DNA of 52,412 bases from Pseudomonas sp. S31 (GTDB lineage Bacteria > Pseudomonadota > Gammaproteobacteria > Pseudomonadales > Pseudomonadaceae): positions 1 to 52,412 of the forward strand of contig NZ_JACVVE010000040.1 of NCBI RefSeq assembly GCF_016648105.1, in the 5' to 3' direction. Of the stretch, positions 27,239 to 35,081 are shown one piece after another. Both the position numbers and the translations under genes were made by a program. Numbering within the stretch: the first letter of the stretch is position 1; each line of letters opens with the position of its first letter. The notes under the pieces are model-generated. The model worked only from the letters and a program-made list of their open reading frames with translations, did not search any database and was not told where the DNA came from.

Positions 27239-28303
27239 ATGAAAAACCTGCAAGGGTTGCCGAGCCTCATCGTGGCGTCGGTAGGCGCACCCGGCAAAGC
27301 GCGAAACCTGCCTGCCGATGTGCAGTGCATCCAGTATCTGCTCAACCTGATCACTACGCCAAGACTGGGCATGCCACTGCCGGAAAACGGCCGCACCGAC
27401 AGCCGCCTGGTGCAATGCATCAGCCAGTACCAGTTCCGTCACCTCAAGTACGCGCACCCCGACGGGGTAGTGGACCCCGGTGGGCGCACCTTCAACAGCC
27501 TGATCGAGCAAGCCATCCGCGTGCCGGTCAAGCTCAACCCCTCGCTGCGCCTGCCAACGTTCGCCAATGCCTTGGGCAGTGTGTTCGGCAACAACAGCGC
27601 CCCCGACATGGTCCAGGCCACGGTCAATCACTACCTGGCCCGGGCGCGGGCGATCATCGAGGCCGAGCGACGTAACCGGGAGATGGTGCTGCAGGCCACC
27701 TGTGATGGCGGCACCACCCTGAGCGACAGCGATTTTCAGAATGCCGCCACCCAGTTGGGCCACGGCATCACCGCCAACCTGGTCAAGGCTTTCGCCACGG
27801 TGGAATCGGGCGGGCGTTCAGGCTTCGGGCCGGCCAGCTTGCCGGTGATCGCCTTCGAGGGGCACATCTTCCGCCGTTACACCAAGCACAAGTACGACCG
27901 TACCCATCCGCTGCTTTCCTACCCCTACAAAAAGAAAGCCGGGCCCCAATGGCAAACCAACAACAAGGACCAGGCCAAGGCCTGGGAAACCATGGCCACT
28001 GCGTTCGCCCTGGATCAGGAGGCGGCGTTGAAGGCGGCGTCTTGGGGTATGTTCCAGATCATGGGCTTCAACTTTGCCGATTGCGGTCACAAGAACGTGT
28101 TCGACTTCGTCACGGCGATGAAGCTCAATGCCGGCCAGCAACTCAAGGCGTTCCTCGGGTTCTGCAGCAAGAATCCGGCGTTTATCAAGGCTGCCAAGAA
28201 CAAGGACTACGCCGGCATGGCGAGAAGCTACAACGGCGATGATTACGGCGATTACGACGTAAGAATCAAACGAGCCTACGAGGCATTGGAAGGGAAGAAG
28301 TAA
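27239..28303 (+). CDS. N-acetylmuramidase-domain protein (DUF3380-type)
   Basis: The 354-residue protein looks like a peptidoglycan-cleaving muramidase. Residues about 25-95 resemble a peptidoglycan-binding fold (DVQCIQYLLN ... DGVVDPGGRTFNSL). Residues about 160-350 match the N-acetylmuramidase (DUF3380) family, with the probable catalytic glutamate Glu189 in AFATVESGGRSGFG, then PVIAFEGHIFRRY and ASWGMFQIMGFNFADCG. It has no Sec signal peptide. The start is an ATG with AAGGA 8-9 bases upstream. The next gene begins 1 base after its stop and encodes a secreted protein. Absence of a signal with a periplasmic partner is the usual shape of a type VI secretion effector-immunity pair. A phage-derived endolysin is the alternative. 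The 284 bases before it show only a weak hairpin near 26966-26986. Confidence 0.8.
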   Translation: MKNLQGLPSLIVASVGAPGKARNLPADVQCIQYLLNLITTPRLGMPLPENGRTDSRLVQCISQYQFRHLKYAHPDGVVDPGGRTFNSLIEQAIRVPVKLNPSLRLPTFANALGSVFGNNSAPDMVQATVNHYLARARAIIEAERRNREMVLQATCDGGTTLSDSDFQNAATQLGHGITANLVKAFATVESGGRSGFGPASLPVIAFEGHIFRRYTKHKYDRTHPLLSYPYKKKAGPQWQTNNKDQAKAWETMATAFALDQEAALKAASWGMFQIMGFNFADCGHKNVFDFVTAMKLNAGQQLKAFLGFCSKNPAFIKAAKNKDYAGMARSYNGDDYGDYDVRIKRAYEALEGKK

Positions 28304-28304
28304 G

Positions 28305-28925
28305 ATGCTGAAGACGTTTTCCAACCAGGTGTTGGCCGCAGGGGCATTGTTGCTGTGCAGCGCCATGCCGGTACTGGCAGGTGCGCCTGTGCTCAAGTCG
28401 GGCCAATACGAGACGCTGATGCTGGCGGTCACGCCGGAACATCAAGTCGAGGGCTATTACTCCGAGGAGTTGGGCCAGGGCGTGACTCGCCACTGTACGT
28501 TCTACCTCAAGGGCAAGGTCGAGGATGCAGCGGCTACGCCGATCACCACCTGGCTCGACGAAGCCTACCCAGGCACCGTGGCCCCGGTGGCAGACGGCGT
28601 GACATTGACGGTGGAAAGAGGCCGTGAGCACCCTGGCTGCCCAAGCGTACTGATGCCGGAAATCACCACGGGCCTGGAGCTGAGCCAGACCGCCAGCAAG
28701 CCGTGGATCGGCCTGGCGACCATTTCTGCCGACAAGGCCTACCTACTGAAAACCGCAGGTGGCAAGGCCACGAAGCGCCCCTATATCGTCAAGGAGGATG
28801 TGGTGGGCGTGCTGGCGTACAAGGACGGCTGGGCCCGTGTCGAGTTCATCAGCAAGGATGATCGCTCGTTCATCGGCTGGATCCGCGACGGGCAGTACTC
28901 CCGACCGGTGGCGCCTGGAACCTGA
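28305..28925 (+). CDS. Secreted protein with SH3-like C-terminal domain
   Basis: The 206-residue protein starts with a signal peptide (MLKTFSNQVLAAGALLLCSA..., cleavage near VLA-G at about residue 25). The mature part has a novel N-terminal half containing a cysteine pair (Cys61 and Cys107 by count, possibly a disulfide). Its C-terminal half resembles a bacterial SH3-like domain: TASKPWIGLATISADKAYLL, then DGWARVEFISKDDRSFIGWI. Translation begins 1 base after the muramidase stop, with its ribosome binding site inside that gene, so the two are made together. A periplasmic protein coupled to a muramidase could be its immunity protein or a cell-wall binding partner. Function is inferred only. 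Confidence 0.7.
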   Translation: MLKTFSNQVLAAGALLLCSAMPVLAGAPVLKSGQYETLMLAVTPEHQVEGYYSEELGQGVTRHCTFYLKGKVEDAAATPITTWLDEAYPGTVAPVADGVTLTVERGREHPGCPSVLMPEITTGLELSQTASKPWIGLATISADKAYLLKTAGGKATKRPYIVKEDVVGVLAYKDGWARVEFISKDDRSFIGWIRDGQYSRPVAPGT

Positions 28926-29008
28926 GCCTGCACGTGCGGGTGGCGCGTCAGGAGTTCTTTCCTTGCAGGCGCGCCAATAGATTCTCAGTTGTATTCGTGT
29001 GCCCCGAT

Positions 29009-29776
29009 TCAAGGCCGCGCCACCGAAATGTCCTCCGAAGAACCCGCGCCGCCGTAGCGCTGGACGATCCGCTGCAATTCCCCCGATTGCTTCATCCTCA
29101 CCAACGCGCGCAACAACCCTTGCGAGGGGATCGATGGGTCATTGCGCACCAGACACCCCAGCTGTTGCTCCTCGAGCACCGCGATTACCTGCAAGCGCTG
29201 CTCGGGCGGCACCTGCTGATTGAACCACTGCAACGACAGCTGGTTGCTCACCGCGTATCGGTAGCGGCTTGCCTGCAGCTTCTGCAGGACCAGCAACTGG
29301 TTGCGGCTGTCCTCGCGTTGCAGTTGGCCTTTGGCGAACAACGGCTCCAGCGTGTCGTAGGCGAAGCCCAGCACCGTGCCGATGGCCTGCGGCGTTAGTT
29401 GCTCGGGACGGGCAGGGGTAGTATCGGAGGCGCGAGCCACCAGCAAGTCGCGCTGATGGAGCAGCGGGATGCTCCAGACGAAATTGCCCGGGCGGGCGTT
29501 GAACCACTGGGGGCTGACATAGCAGCGTACATCGATATCGCCCTCTTCCATGGCCTGCTGCAGGCGCAGGCGCGCCATCACGTGGTATTCGGGGCGTGCA
29601 CCGGCCTCCCGGGCCATGGCTTGCATCAGGTCGAACAGCATGCCCCCCACCGGTTGGCCGCCTTCGATACGGATCAGGGGCATGCTCCAGCTTTCGGCCA
29701 CGGAGAAGCGCAGTACCGGCTGCGCGGCGAAGGCGGGAGCCATGCACAGCAACCACAACAGCAACAATTTTCGCAA
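29009..29776 (-). CDS. Periplasmic solute-binding-protein family 3 homologue
   Basis: The 255-residue protein belongs to the extracellular solute-binding protein family 3, whose members bind amino acids or act as sensor-like periplasmic proteins. A TTG start at 29776 is chosen. It follows AGGGAGGA by 7 bases and directly begins the signal peptide LRKLLLLWLLCMAPAFA-A. The mature chain has the family flow: RFSVAESWSMPLIRI, GMLFDLMQAMAREAG, then AIGTVLGFAYDTL in the second lobe. No transporter membrane or ATPase genes adjoin, so it is an orphan. It is antisense to, and about 126 bases from, dnaX. The ligand is unknown. Confidence 0.78.
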   Translation of the reverse strand: MRKLLLLWLLCMAPAFAAQPVLRFSVAESWSMPLIRIEGGQPVGGMLFDLMQAMAREAGARPEYHVMARLRLQQAMEEGDIDVRCYVSPQWFNARPGNFVWSIPLLHQRDLLVARASDTTPARPEQLTPQAIGTVLGFAYDTLEPLFAKGQLQREDSRNQLLVLQKLQASRYRYAVSNQLSLQWFNQQVPPEQRLQVIAVLEEQQLGCLVRNDPSIPSQGLLRALVRMKQSGELQRIVQRYGGAGSSEDISVARP

Positions 29777-29902
29777 GACGCAATCCTCCCTGACCTGCGC
29801 GCGCCAGTTCCTTAGCTTAGACGAGCCACGCAGGGTGCAATTTCGGCCCCGCTCCGCTAGCATTAGCGATCTTCCGCTCGATCAGGTTGCGATGGTTTTT
29901 CG

Positions 29903-31960
29903 ATGAGTTATCAGGTTCTTGCACGTAAATGGCGTCCGCGCTCGTTCCGCGAAATGGTCGGCCAGACCCATGTGCTCAAGGCCTTGATCAATGCCTTGGA
30001 CAACCAGCGCCTGCACCACGCCTACCTGTTTACCGGTACTCGTGGTGTCGGCAAGACTACCATCGCCCGTATCATCGCCAAGTGCCTGAACTGCGAAACC
30101 GGTATCACCTCCACGCCGTGCGGCACCTGTTCGGTGTGCCGCGAGATCGACGAGGGCCGCTTCGTCGACCTGATCGAGATCGACGCTGCCAGCCGCACCA
30201 AGGTCGAAGACACCCGCGAGCTGCTCGACAACGTGCAGTACGCGCCAAGCCGTGGTCGCTTCAAGGTCTACCTGATCGACGAAGTGCACATGCTCTCCAC
30301 CCACTCGTTCAACGCCTTGCTGAAGACGCTGGAAGAGCCGCCACCCTACGTCAAGTTCATCCTCGCCACCACCGACCCGCAGAAGCTGCCGGCCACCATT
30401 CTCTCGCGCTGCCTGCAGTTCTCGCTGAAGAACATGAGCCCGGAGCGGGTGGTCGAGCACCTGAGCCATGTACTGGCAGCCGAGAACGTGCCGTTCGAAG
30501 CCGATGCCTTGTGGCTGCTCGGCCGCGCCGCCGATGGTTCGATGCGTGATGCCATGAGCCTGACCGACCAGGCCATCGCCTTCGGCGAGGGCAAGGTGCT
30601 GGCCGCCGACGTGCGCGCGATGCTCGGCAGTCTCGACCATGGCCAGGTCTATGGTGTGTTGCAGGCCCTGCTCGAAGGGGACGCCCGGGCCTTGCTCGAG
30701 GCCGTGCGCAACCTCGCCGAGCAGGGGCCGGACTGGAGCGGTGTGCTGGCCGAGATGCTCAATGTGTTGCACCGGGTAGCCATTGCCCAGGCGCTGCCCG
30801 AGGCAGTGGACAACGGCCAGGGCGATCGCGAGCGGGTGCTGGCCCTGGCGGCTGCCTTGCCGGCCGAGGACGTGCAGTTCTATTACCAGATGGGCCTTAT
30901 CGGCCGCCGCGACCTGCCTCTGGCGCCGGATCCGCGTGGTGGATTCGAAATGGTCCTGCTGCGCATGCTGGCGTTCCGCCCGGCGGACGCCGAGGGCGCG
31001 CCGACACCGGTACTAAAGCCGGTGGGGATCAGCCAGGCCACAGCTGATCCGGCAACTCCGGTGGCAGCATCGGCCCAGGCGCCCGAGAGGGCGGCCGTGG
31101 TTGCCGAGCCCGCCCCTGAGCCTCAGCCCGCGCCTGTAGTCGAAAGCAGTGTGCCAGCGGTGCCCGAGCCGGTGGCAGCACCTGCACCTGCACCCGAACC
31201 CGAACCCGAACCCACAGCAGCGGTAGAGGAGGTGCTCGACCTGCCCTGGGAAGAGCCTGCCGTTGCCGCTGCAACAACGGCCCCCGCGCCGCAGTCGGCG
31301 CCTGTCGAGGCTCCCGCGCCAGCCGCCAGTGCGCCGCACGCCAGCCAGGCGGATCACGACGAGCCCCCGTTCGACCCAGCTGCCTATTCTCCGGCCGGCA
31401 TGGAGCGCGACGACGAGCCGCCGATGGACGAGGACTACTACGGCGGCGACAGCGACCCGGTAGGCTTCAGCTACCTGGACGAGCTGGCCGAGCATGTCCA
31501 GGAAGAGGCCCCGGCCGCCGTGCCAGAGCCGTTGCCGGCAGCGGCGCCGGCCACCGGCCTGGCCCTGCAATGGCTGGAATTATTCCCGCAGTTGCCAGTG
31601 TCGGGCATGACAGGCAACATCGCCGCAAACTGTACGTTGATGGCCGTCGATGGCGATGACTGGCTGCTGCACCTGGATCCAGGCCAGGGGGCGCTGTTCA
31701 ACGCCACCCAGCAGCGCCGCTTGAACGACGCGCTCAACCAGCACCTGGGGCGTACCCTGAACCTGCGTATCGAGCTGATCCGCCCCGAGCAGGAAACACC
31801 GGCCCAGGCTGCGGCCCGCAAGCGTGCCGAACGTCAACAGGATGCCGTGGTGTCGATCGAGCAGGATCCGTTGATCCAACAGATGATCAAGCAGTTCGGT
31901 GCCAAGGTGCGACAGGATACTATTGAGCCTGTAGAGGCCCTGGCCAGCCAGGGCCAGTAA
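29903..31960 (+). CDS. dnaX: DNA polymerase III subunits gamma/tau
   Basis: The 685-residue protein is the clamp-loader ATPase. Walker A is GTRGVGKT (residues 45-52). The zinc site uses Cys64, 73, 76 and 79 in CLNCETGITSTPCGTCSVC. Walker B and sensor regions follow in VYLIDEVHMLS and ILATTDPQKLP. Residues about 370-520 form an Ala/Pro/Glu-rich linker. The C-terminal part (about 550-685) corresponds to tau domain V, which contacts the polymerase. No A-rich slippery heptamer such as the E. coli A-AAA-AAG is visible, so a shorter gamma form by the E. coli frameshift mechanism is not predicted. ybaB follows 65 bases later in the same direction. Confidence 0.96.
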   Translation: MSYQVLARKWRPRSFREMVGQTHVLKALINALDNQRLHHAYLFTGTRGVGKTTIARIIAKCLNCETGITSTPCGTCSVCREIDEGRFVDLIEIDAASRTKVEDTRELLDNVQYAPSRGRFKVYLIDEVHMLSTHSFNALLKTLEEPPPYVKFILATTDPQKLPATILSRCLQFSLKNMSPERVVEHLSHVLAAENVPFEADALWLLGRAADGSMRDAMSLTDQAIAFGEGKVLAADVRAMLGSLDHGQVYGVLQALLEGDARALLEAVRNLAEQGPDWSGVLAEMLNVLHRVAIAQALPEAVDNGQGDRERVLALAAALPAEDVQFYYQMGLIGRRDLPLAPDPRGGFEMVLLRMLAFRPADAEGAPTPVLKPVGISQATADPATPVAASAQAPERAAVVAEPAPEPQPAPVVESSVPAVPEPVAAPAPAPEPEPEPTAAVEEVLDLPWEEPAVAAATTAPAPQSAPVEAPAPAASAPHASQADHDEPPFDPAAYSPAGMERDDEPPMDEDYYGGDSDPVGFSYLDELAEHVQEEAPAAVPEPLPAAAPATGLALQWLELFPQLPVSGMTGNIAANCTLMAVDGDDWLLHLDPGQGALFNATQQRRLNDALNQHLGRTLNLRIELIRPEQETPAQAAARKRAERQQDAVVSIEQDPLIQQMIKQFGAKVRQDTIEPVEALASQGQ

Positions 31961-32025
31961 CGGAATAACCCTGCGCCCGGCCAGCTGCCGGGCTGCACCC
32001 TATGACCCAATCGAGGTATACCCCC

Positions 32026-32361
32026 ATGATGAAAGGTGGCATGGCCGGCCTGATGAAGCAGGCCCAGCAGATGCAGGAAAAAATGGCCAAGATGCAAGAA
32101 GAGCTGGCCAACGCCGAAGTGACGGGCCAGGCCGGTGGTGGCCTGGTCAGCGTGGTGATGACCGGTCGTCACGACGTCAAGCGTGTCAGCATCGACCAGA
32201 GCCTGATGTCGACCGACGAGGACGACAAGGAAGTGCTGGAAGACCTGATCGCCGCGGCCCTGAACGACGCCGTGCGCAAGGTCGAGCAGAACAGCCAGGA
32301 CAAGATGGGCAGCATGACGGCCGGCATGCAGTTGCCGCCGGGCTTCAAGATGCCGTTCTAA
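32026..32361 (+). CDS. ybaB: YbaB/EbfC nucleoid-associated protein
   Basis: The 111-residue protein is a small dimeric DNA-binding protein of the YbaB/EbfC family. The N-terminal methionine-rich helix (MKQAQQMQEKMAKMQEELAN) and the central strand VSVVMTGRHDVKRVSID are characteristic. The C-terminus PPGFKMPF is also typical. Of two adjacent ATG codons the first (32026) is chosen, with GAGG about 9 bases before. In related genomes recR follows directly. Here a terminator follows the gene and recR is 6 kb away. Confidence 0.95.
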   Translation: MMKGGMAGLMKQAQQMQEKMAKMQEELANAEVTGQAGGGLVSVVMTGRHDVKRVSIDQSLMSTDEDDKEVLEDLIAAALNDAVRKVEQNSQDKMGSMTAGMQLPPGFKMPF

Positions 32362-32378
32362 GGCATTTGCCTTACAGG

Positions 32379-32405
32379 AAGCCGCCGCCCAATGGCGGCT
32401 TTTTA
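32379..32405 (+). terminator. Terminator after ybaB
   Basis: The stem AGCCGCC/GGCGGCT (32380-32386 with 32394-32400) is followed by TTTTTAAT. It ends the dnaX-ybaB transcript. Confidence 0.85.
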
Positions 32406-32443
32406 ATGTCTGCTACTTAACTTGAATGTTTGGACAAAAAACT

Positions 32444-33238
32444 TCAGCTATCTTTCGACAGTTCGACCGAGCGTCGATGGGCTGCGTAAGTTGCAGCTTC
32501 AACCAGTTCTCGAAGTTGCCCCTCGGTTTCGAAAACATCGATGGCTGCCGCAGTGGTACCGTTCGGTGAGGTGACCGCGATGCGCAAGTCGGTGAAATTG
32601 GCATGGGGTTGATGTTGCAACGTTGCCGCGCCGAAGGCGGTTTGTGCGGCGAGACTGCGGGCCAGTTCCGCGTCCAGCCCCAGCTTGATACCGGCCTGCG
32701 CCAATGCCTCGCTGAACAGGTGATAGTAGGCCGGCCCGCTGCCGCTGATGGCGGTGACGGCATCCAGCAGCCCTTCCTCGGCTACCCAATAGGCCGTGCC
32801 CACTGCTTCGAACAGGGCGCCGATCACCGCCTTGCGTGCCGCATCCAGCCCTTCGCCGGCATACAGGCCGGTGCAGCCCGCACCTACCAGCACGGGAGTA
32901 TTAGGCATGGCCCGCACTACCGGGCTGCGTTGGCCGATGGCGTTGCTCAGAGTGTGCTCGGTAACGCCCGCAGCCACCGAGACGACGACGGCCCGGCTGC
33001 ACTGCCGGTCGTTCAGGCCAGCCAGCGCGGTGGTGGCGTAGGCGGGTTTGACGGCCAGGACGATCAGGTCGAACGCCCGATCAGCCGGCACCTCTTCCAG
33101 GCGAGCGTAGCGGCCTTGTTGCGGGTCGGCGGTCAGGCCAGGGTCGACGATGTCCAAGTGATCCACCAACCTGCCTTTCAACCAGGCGTCGCCCAGTGCG
33201 CCGCCCATGCGCCCATAACCAATAAAAAGCACGTTCAT
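32444..33238 (-). CDS. proC: Pyrroline-5-carboxylate reductase family protein
   Basis: The 264-residue protein matches ProC, which reduces pyrroline-5-carboxylate to proline with NAD(P)H. The N-terminal nucleotide-binding motif is FIGYGRMGGALGDAW. Conserved blocks VRAMPNTPVLVGAG and AISGSGPAYYHLFSEAL are intact. The housekeeping proC of Pseudomonas normally lies beside the pilT/yggT genes, so this copy is probably a paralogue. It is divergent from an MHS-type transporter gene across a region with GGTGCAACC repeats, and together with a porin and chemoreceptor interrupts ybaB-recR. A catabolic or specialised role in handling a cyclic imino acid is inferred from this setting. Confidence 0.85.
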   Translation of the reverse strand: MNVLFIGYGRMGGALGDAWLKGRLVDHLDIVDPGLTADPQQGRYARLEEVPADRAFDLIVLAVKPAYATTALAGLNDRQCSRAVVVSVAAGVTEHTLSNAIGQRSPVVRAMPNTPVLVGAGCTGLYAGEGLDAARKAVIGALFEAVGTAYWVAEEGLLDAVTAISGSGPAYYHLFSEALAQAGIKLGLDAELARSLAAQTAFGAATLQHQPHANFTDLRIAVTSPNGTTAAAIDVFETEGQLRELVEAATYAAHRRSVELSKDS

Positions 33239-33296
33239 TGCTGCCTCGGTGTGTTTGTTGTTGTGTCGTTTTTAGAGTAAGGGCTTTTTCGATAAA

Positions 33297-33315
33297 GGTG
33301 CAACCCGGTGCAACC
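33297..33315. promoter_or_regulatory. Direct repeat of GGTGCAACC, operator candidate near proC
   Basis: Two copies of GGTGCAACC (33297-33305, 33307-33315) are 10 bases apart, one helical turn, and lie 59-77 bases upstream of the proC start. Same-face direct repeats suggest a regulator that binds head to tail. Confidence 0.55.
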
Positions 33316-33479
33316 TTAAATTCCCTGCACGCTGCGCTGAAACCGTTAAGCAATTAAATGACTTGTCAGTCACGCTGCCCTGTTTTGGGTGAATGCGGGT
33401 TTTTCTGTCTTGTATGCGAATCAAATCAGGGCATTTTCAGGCAGTTTCAAAAATATTTGAAGATTAATCGTTTAATCTA

Positions 33480-33488
33480 GGTTGCACC
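33480..33488. promoter_or_regulatory. Inverted copy GGTTGCACC overlapping a -35 element
   Basis: This complement of the nonamer overlaps the TTGCAC -35 candidate of the transporter promoter. A further direct copy at 33523-33531 lies just past the predicted start point. Confidence 0.5.
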
Positions 33489-33522
33489 TTTTTTTAAAAC
33501 TTGAATAAGATCCGCTCGACAC

Positions 33523-33531
33523 GGTGCAACC
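33523..33531. promoter_or_regulatory. Fourth GGTGCAACC copy
   Basis: A direct copy of the nonamer followed by CGGTTGC, which partly repeats it in inverse, 67 bases before the transporter ATG. Confidence 0.5.
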
Positions 33532-33597
33532 CGGTTGCTCTTTTGCGCCAATTCACCCTGTGCTCGCCGACATAACATCAAAAAAACGGAGACTCGA

Positions 33598-34925
33598 ATG
33601 ACGCCGTCCAGCGCAACCCCCCCTGCAAACCAGGGGCGTGGCCGAGCCTTGGTCGCCAGCCTAACCGGCAGCTCGATCGAATGGTTCGACTACTTCCTCT
33701 ACGGCACCGCTGCCGCCCTGGTATTCAACAAGCTGTTCTTCCCCACCTTCGACCCGGTCGTCGGCCTGCTGCTGGCCTACCTGTCGTTCTCCCTGACCTT
33801 CTTCGTACGGCCCATCGGTGTGTTTTGTTCGCCCATATCGGCGACCGCATCGGGCGCAAGAAGACTCTGGTCATCACCTTGTCGCTGATGGGCGGTGCAA
33901 CCGTGCTCATCGGTTGCCTGCCGACCTATGAGCACATAGGCGTATGGGCGCCCGTGCTGCTGATCACCCTTCGGGTGATCCAGGGCCTGGGGATCGGCGG
34001 CGAGTGGGGCGGCGCGCTGTTGCTGGCCTACGAATACGCCCCTGCCAAGCGCAAGGGCTTGTTCGGCAGCGTGCCCCAGGTCGGCGTGACCCTCGGCATG
34101 TTGCTGGCGACCATGGCGGTGAGCCTGATGGCCACGTTGCCCGACGAGCAGTTCATGAGCTGGGGCTGGAGGGTGCCGTTCGTGCTCAGTGCCGGCCTGG
34201 TGTTTCTGGGCCTGTGGATCCGCCATGGCCTGGACGAGACCCCGGACTTCAAGAAAGCCAAGGAAACCGGCAACGTCGCCAAGATGCCGCTGGTCGAGAC
34301 CCTGCGCGATCACTGGCGCGAAGTTTTGATCGCCGCTGGCCTGAAAGTGGTCGAGACGGCGCCGTTCTACATCTTTTCCACCTTCGTCGTCAGCTATGCG
34401 GTCAGCACCCTGGGCTATGACAAGGTCAGCACCCTGAACGCGGTGATGATCGGCGCGGCAGTGGCCTCGCTGATGATCCCGCTGATGGGCTGGCTGTCGG
34501 ACAAGGTCGGCCGCAAGACCGTCTACATCATCGGCATCCTGGCCATCGCGGCGTTCGTCGTGCCGTACTTCATGCTGCTCGACACCCGTACCAGCTGGGG
34601 GCTGCTGTTGGCCACGGTGATCGCCTTCGGCGTGCTCTGGGCGCCGGTGACGGCGGTGCTCGGCACCATGAGCTCGGAGATCTTCTCCACCCGCGTTCGC
34701 TACACCGGCATCACCCTGGGCTACCAGTTGGGCGCAGCCCTGGCCGGCGGTACCGCGCCGCTGATCGCCACCTTCCTGCTCAGCCGCTACAACGGCAGTT
34801 GGCAGCCGGTCGCCCTGTACCTGCTCGGTACTGTGCTGATTTCGCTGATCGCCGTGCTGGCCGTGCGTTCGCCCAAGGTGGGCGAGCAAGACGCGGTAGT
34901 ACGCGGCGCCGTCAAGTCGCAATGA
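33598..34925 (+). pseudogene. MHS-family MFS transporter, broken by a one-base frameshift
   Basis: Two overlapping frames together encode one major-facilitator protein of the metabolite:proton symporter family. The first (from ATG 33598) reads SIEWFDYFLYGTAAALVFNK and reaches FFVRPIGVF. The second continues with FAHIGDRIGRKKTLVITL to the end (VRGAVKSQ). Family members have FVRPIGG(V/L)LFAHIGDRIGRK, so a single base, most simply a G of GGTGGT, is missing near 33817-33822. Otherwise the 442-codon gene is intact, including the later LSDKVGRKTVYIIG motif. It is either a recent inactivation or a sequencing error. The expected substrate is a small organic or amino acid. The start has GGAG about 7 bases upstream. 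Confidence 0.8.
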
Positions 34926-34934
34926 GTTGACCGC

Positions 34935-34962
34935 ATCGGGGCCTGAACAGGCCCCGATTGCT
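34935..34962 (+). terminator. Stem-loop after the transporter gene
   Basis: A perfect 10-bp stem ATCGGGGCCT/AGGCCCCGAT with a GAAC loop is followed by TGCTCTTC. The T-run is poor, but the stem is strong enough to end or attenuate transcription before oprD. Confidence 0.6.
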
Positions 34963-35081
34963 CTTCGCCGTTCGCTTCACAACACCCGCTTCGCACAGGT
35001 GGCACATGCCTCGCCTGGGGAAGCGTTCGTCCTGGATTCGAGTGCAATAACCATAACAGCAACACTTGGGAGACGAGAACA

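Larger units (their letters stand above)
33239..33597. other. Divergent proC/transporter control region
   Basis: The 359 bases have no gene. The AT-rich sequence holds four copies of the nonamer GGTGCAACC (two direct copies near proC, two of opposite sense near the transporter gene). It also holds a possible promoter TTGCAC-N18-TAAGAT (33482-33511) for the transporter gene. Two of the copies flank or overlap this promoter. Confidence 0.6.

Noticed and set aside
33297..33315. NtrC sites in the GGTGCAACC region
   Set aside because: NtrC sites are inverted TGCACC-N4/5-GGTGCA. The copies here are direct repeats ten bases apart, and no sigma-54 promoter was seen.
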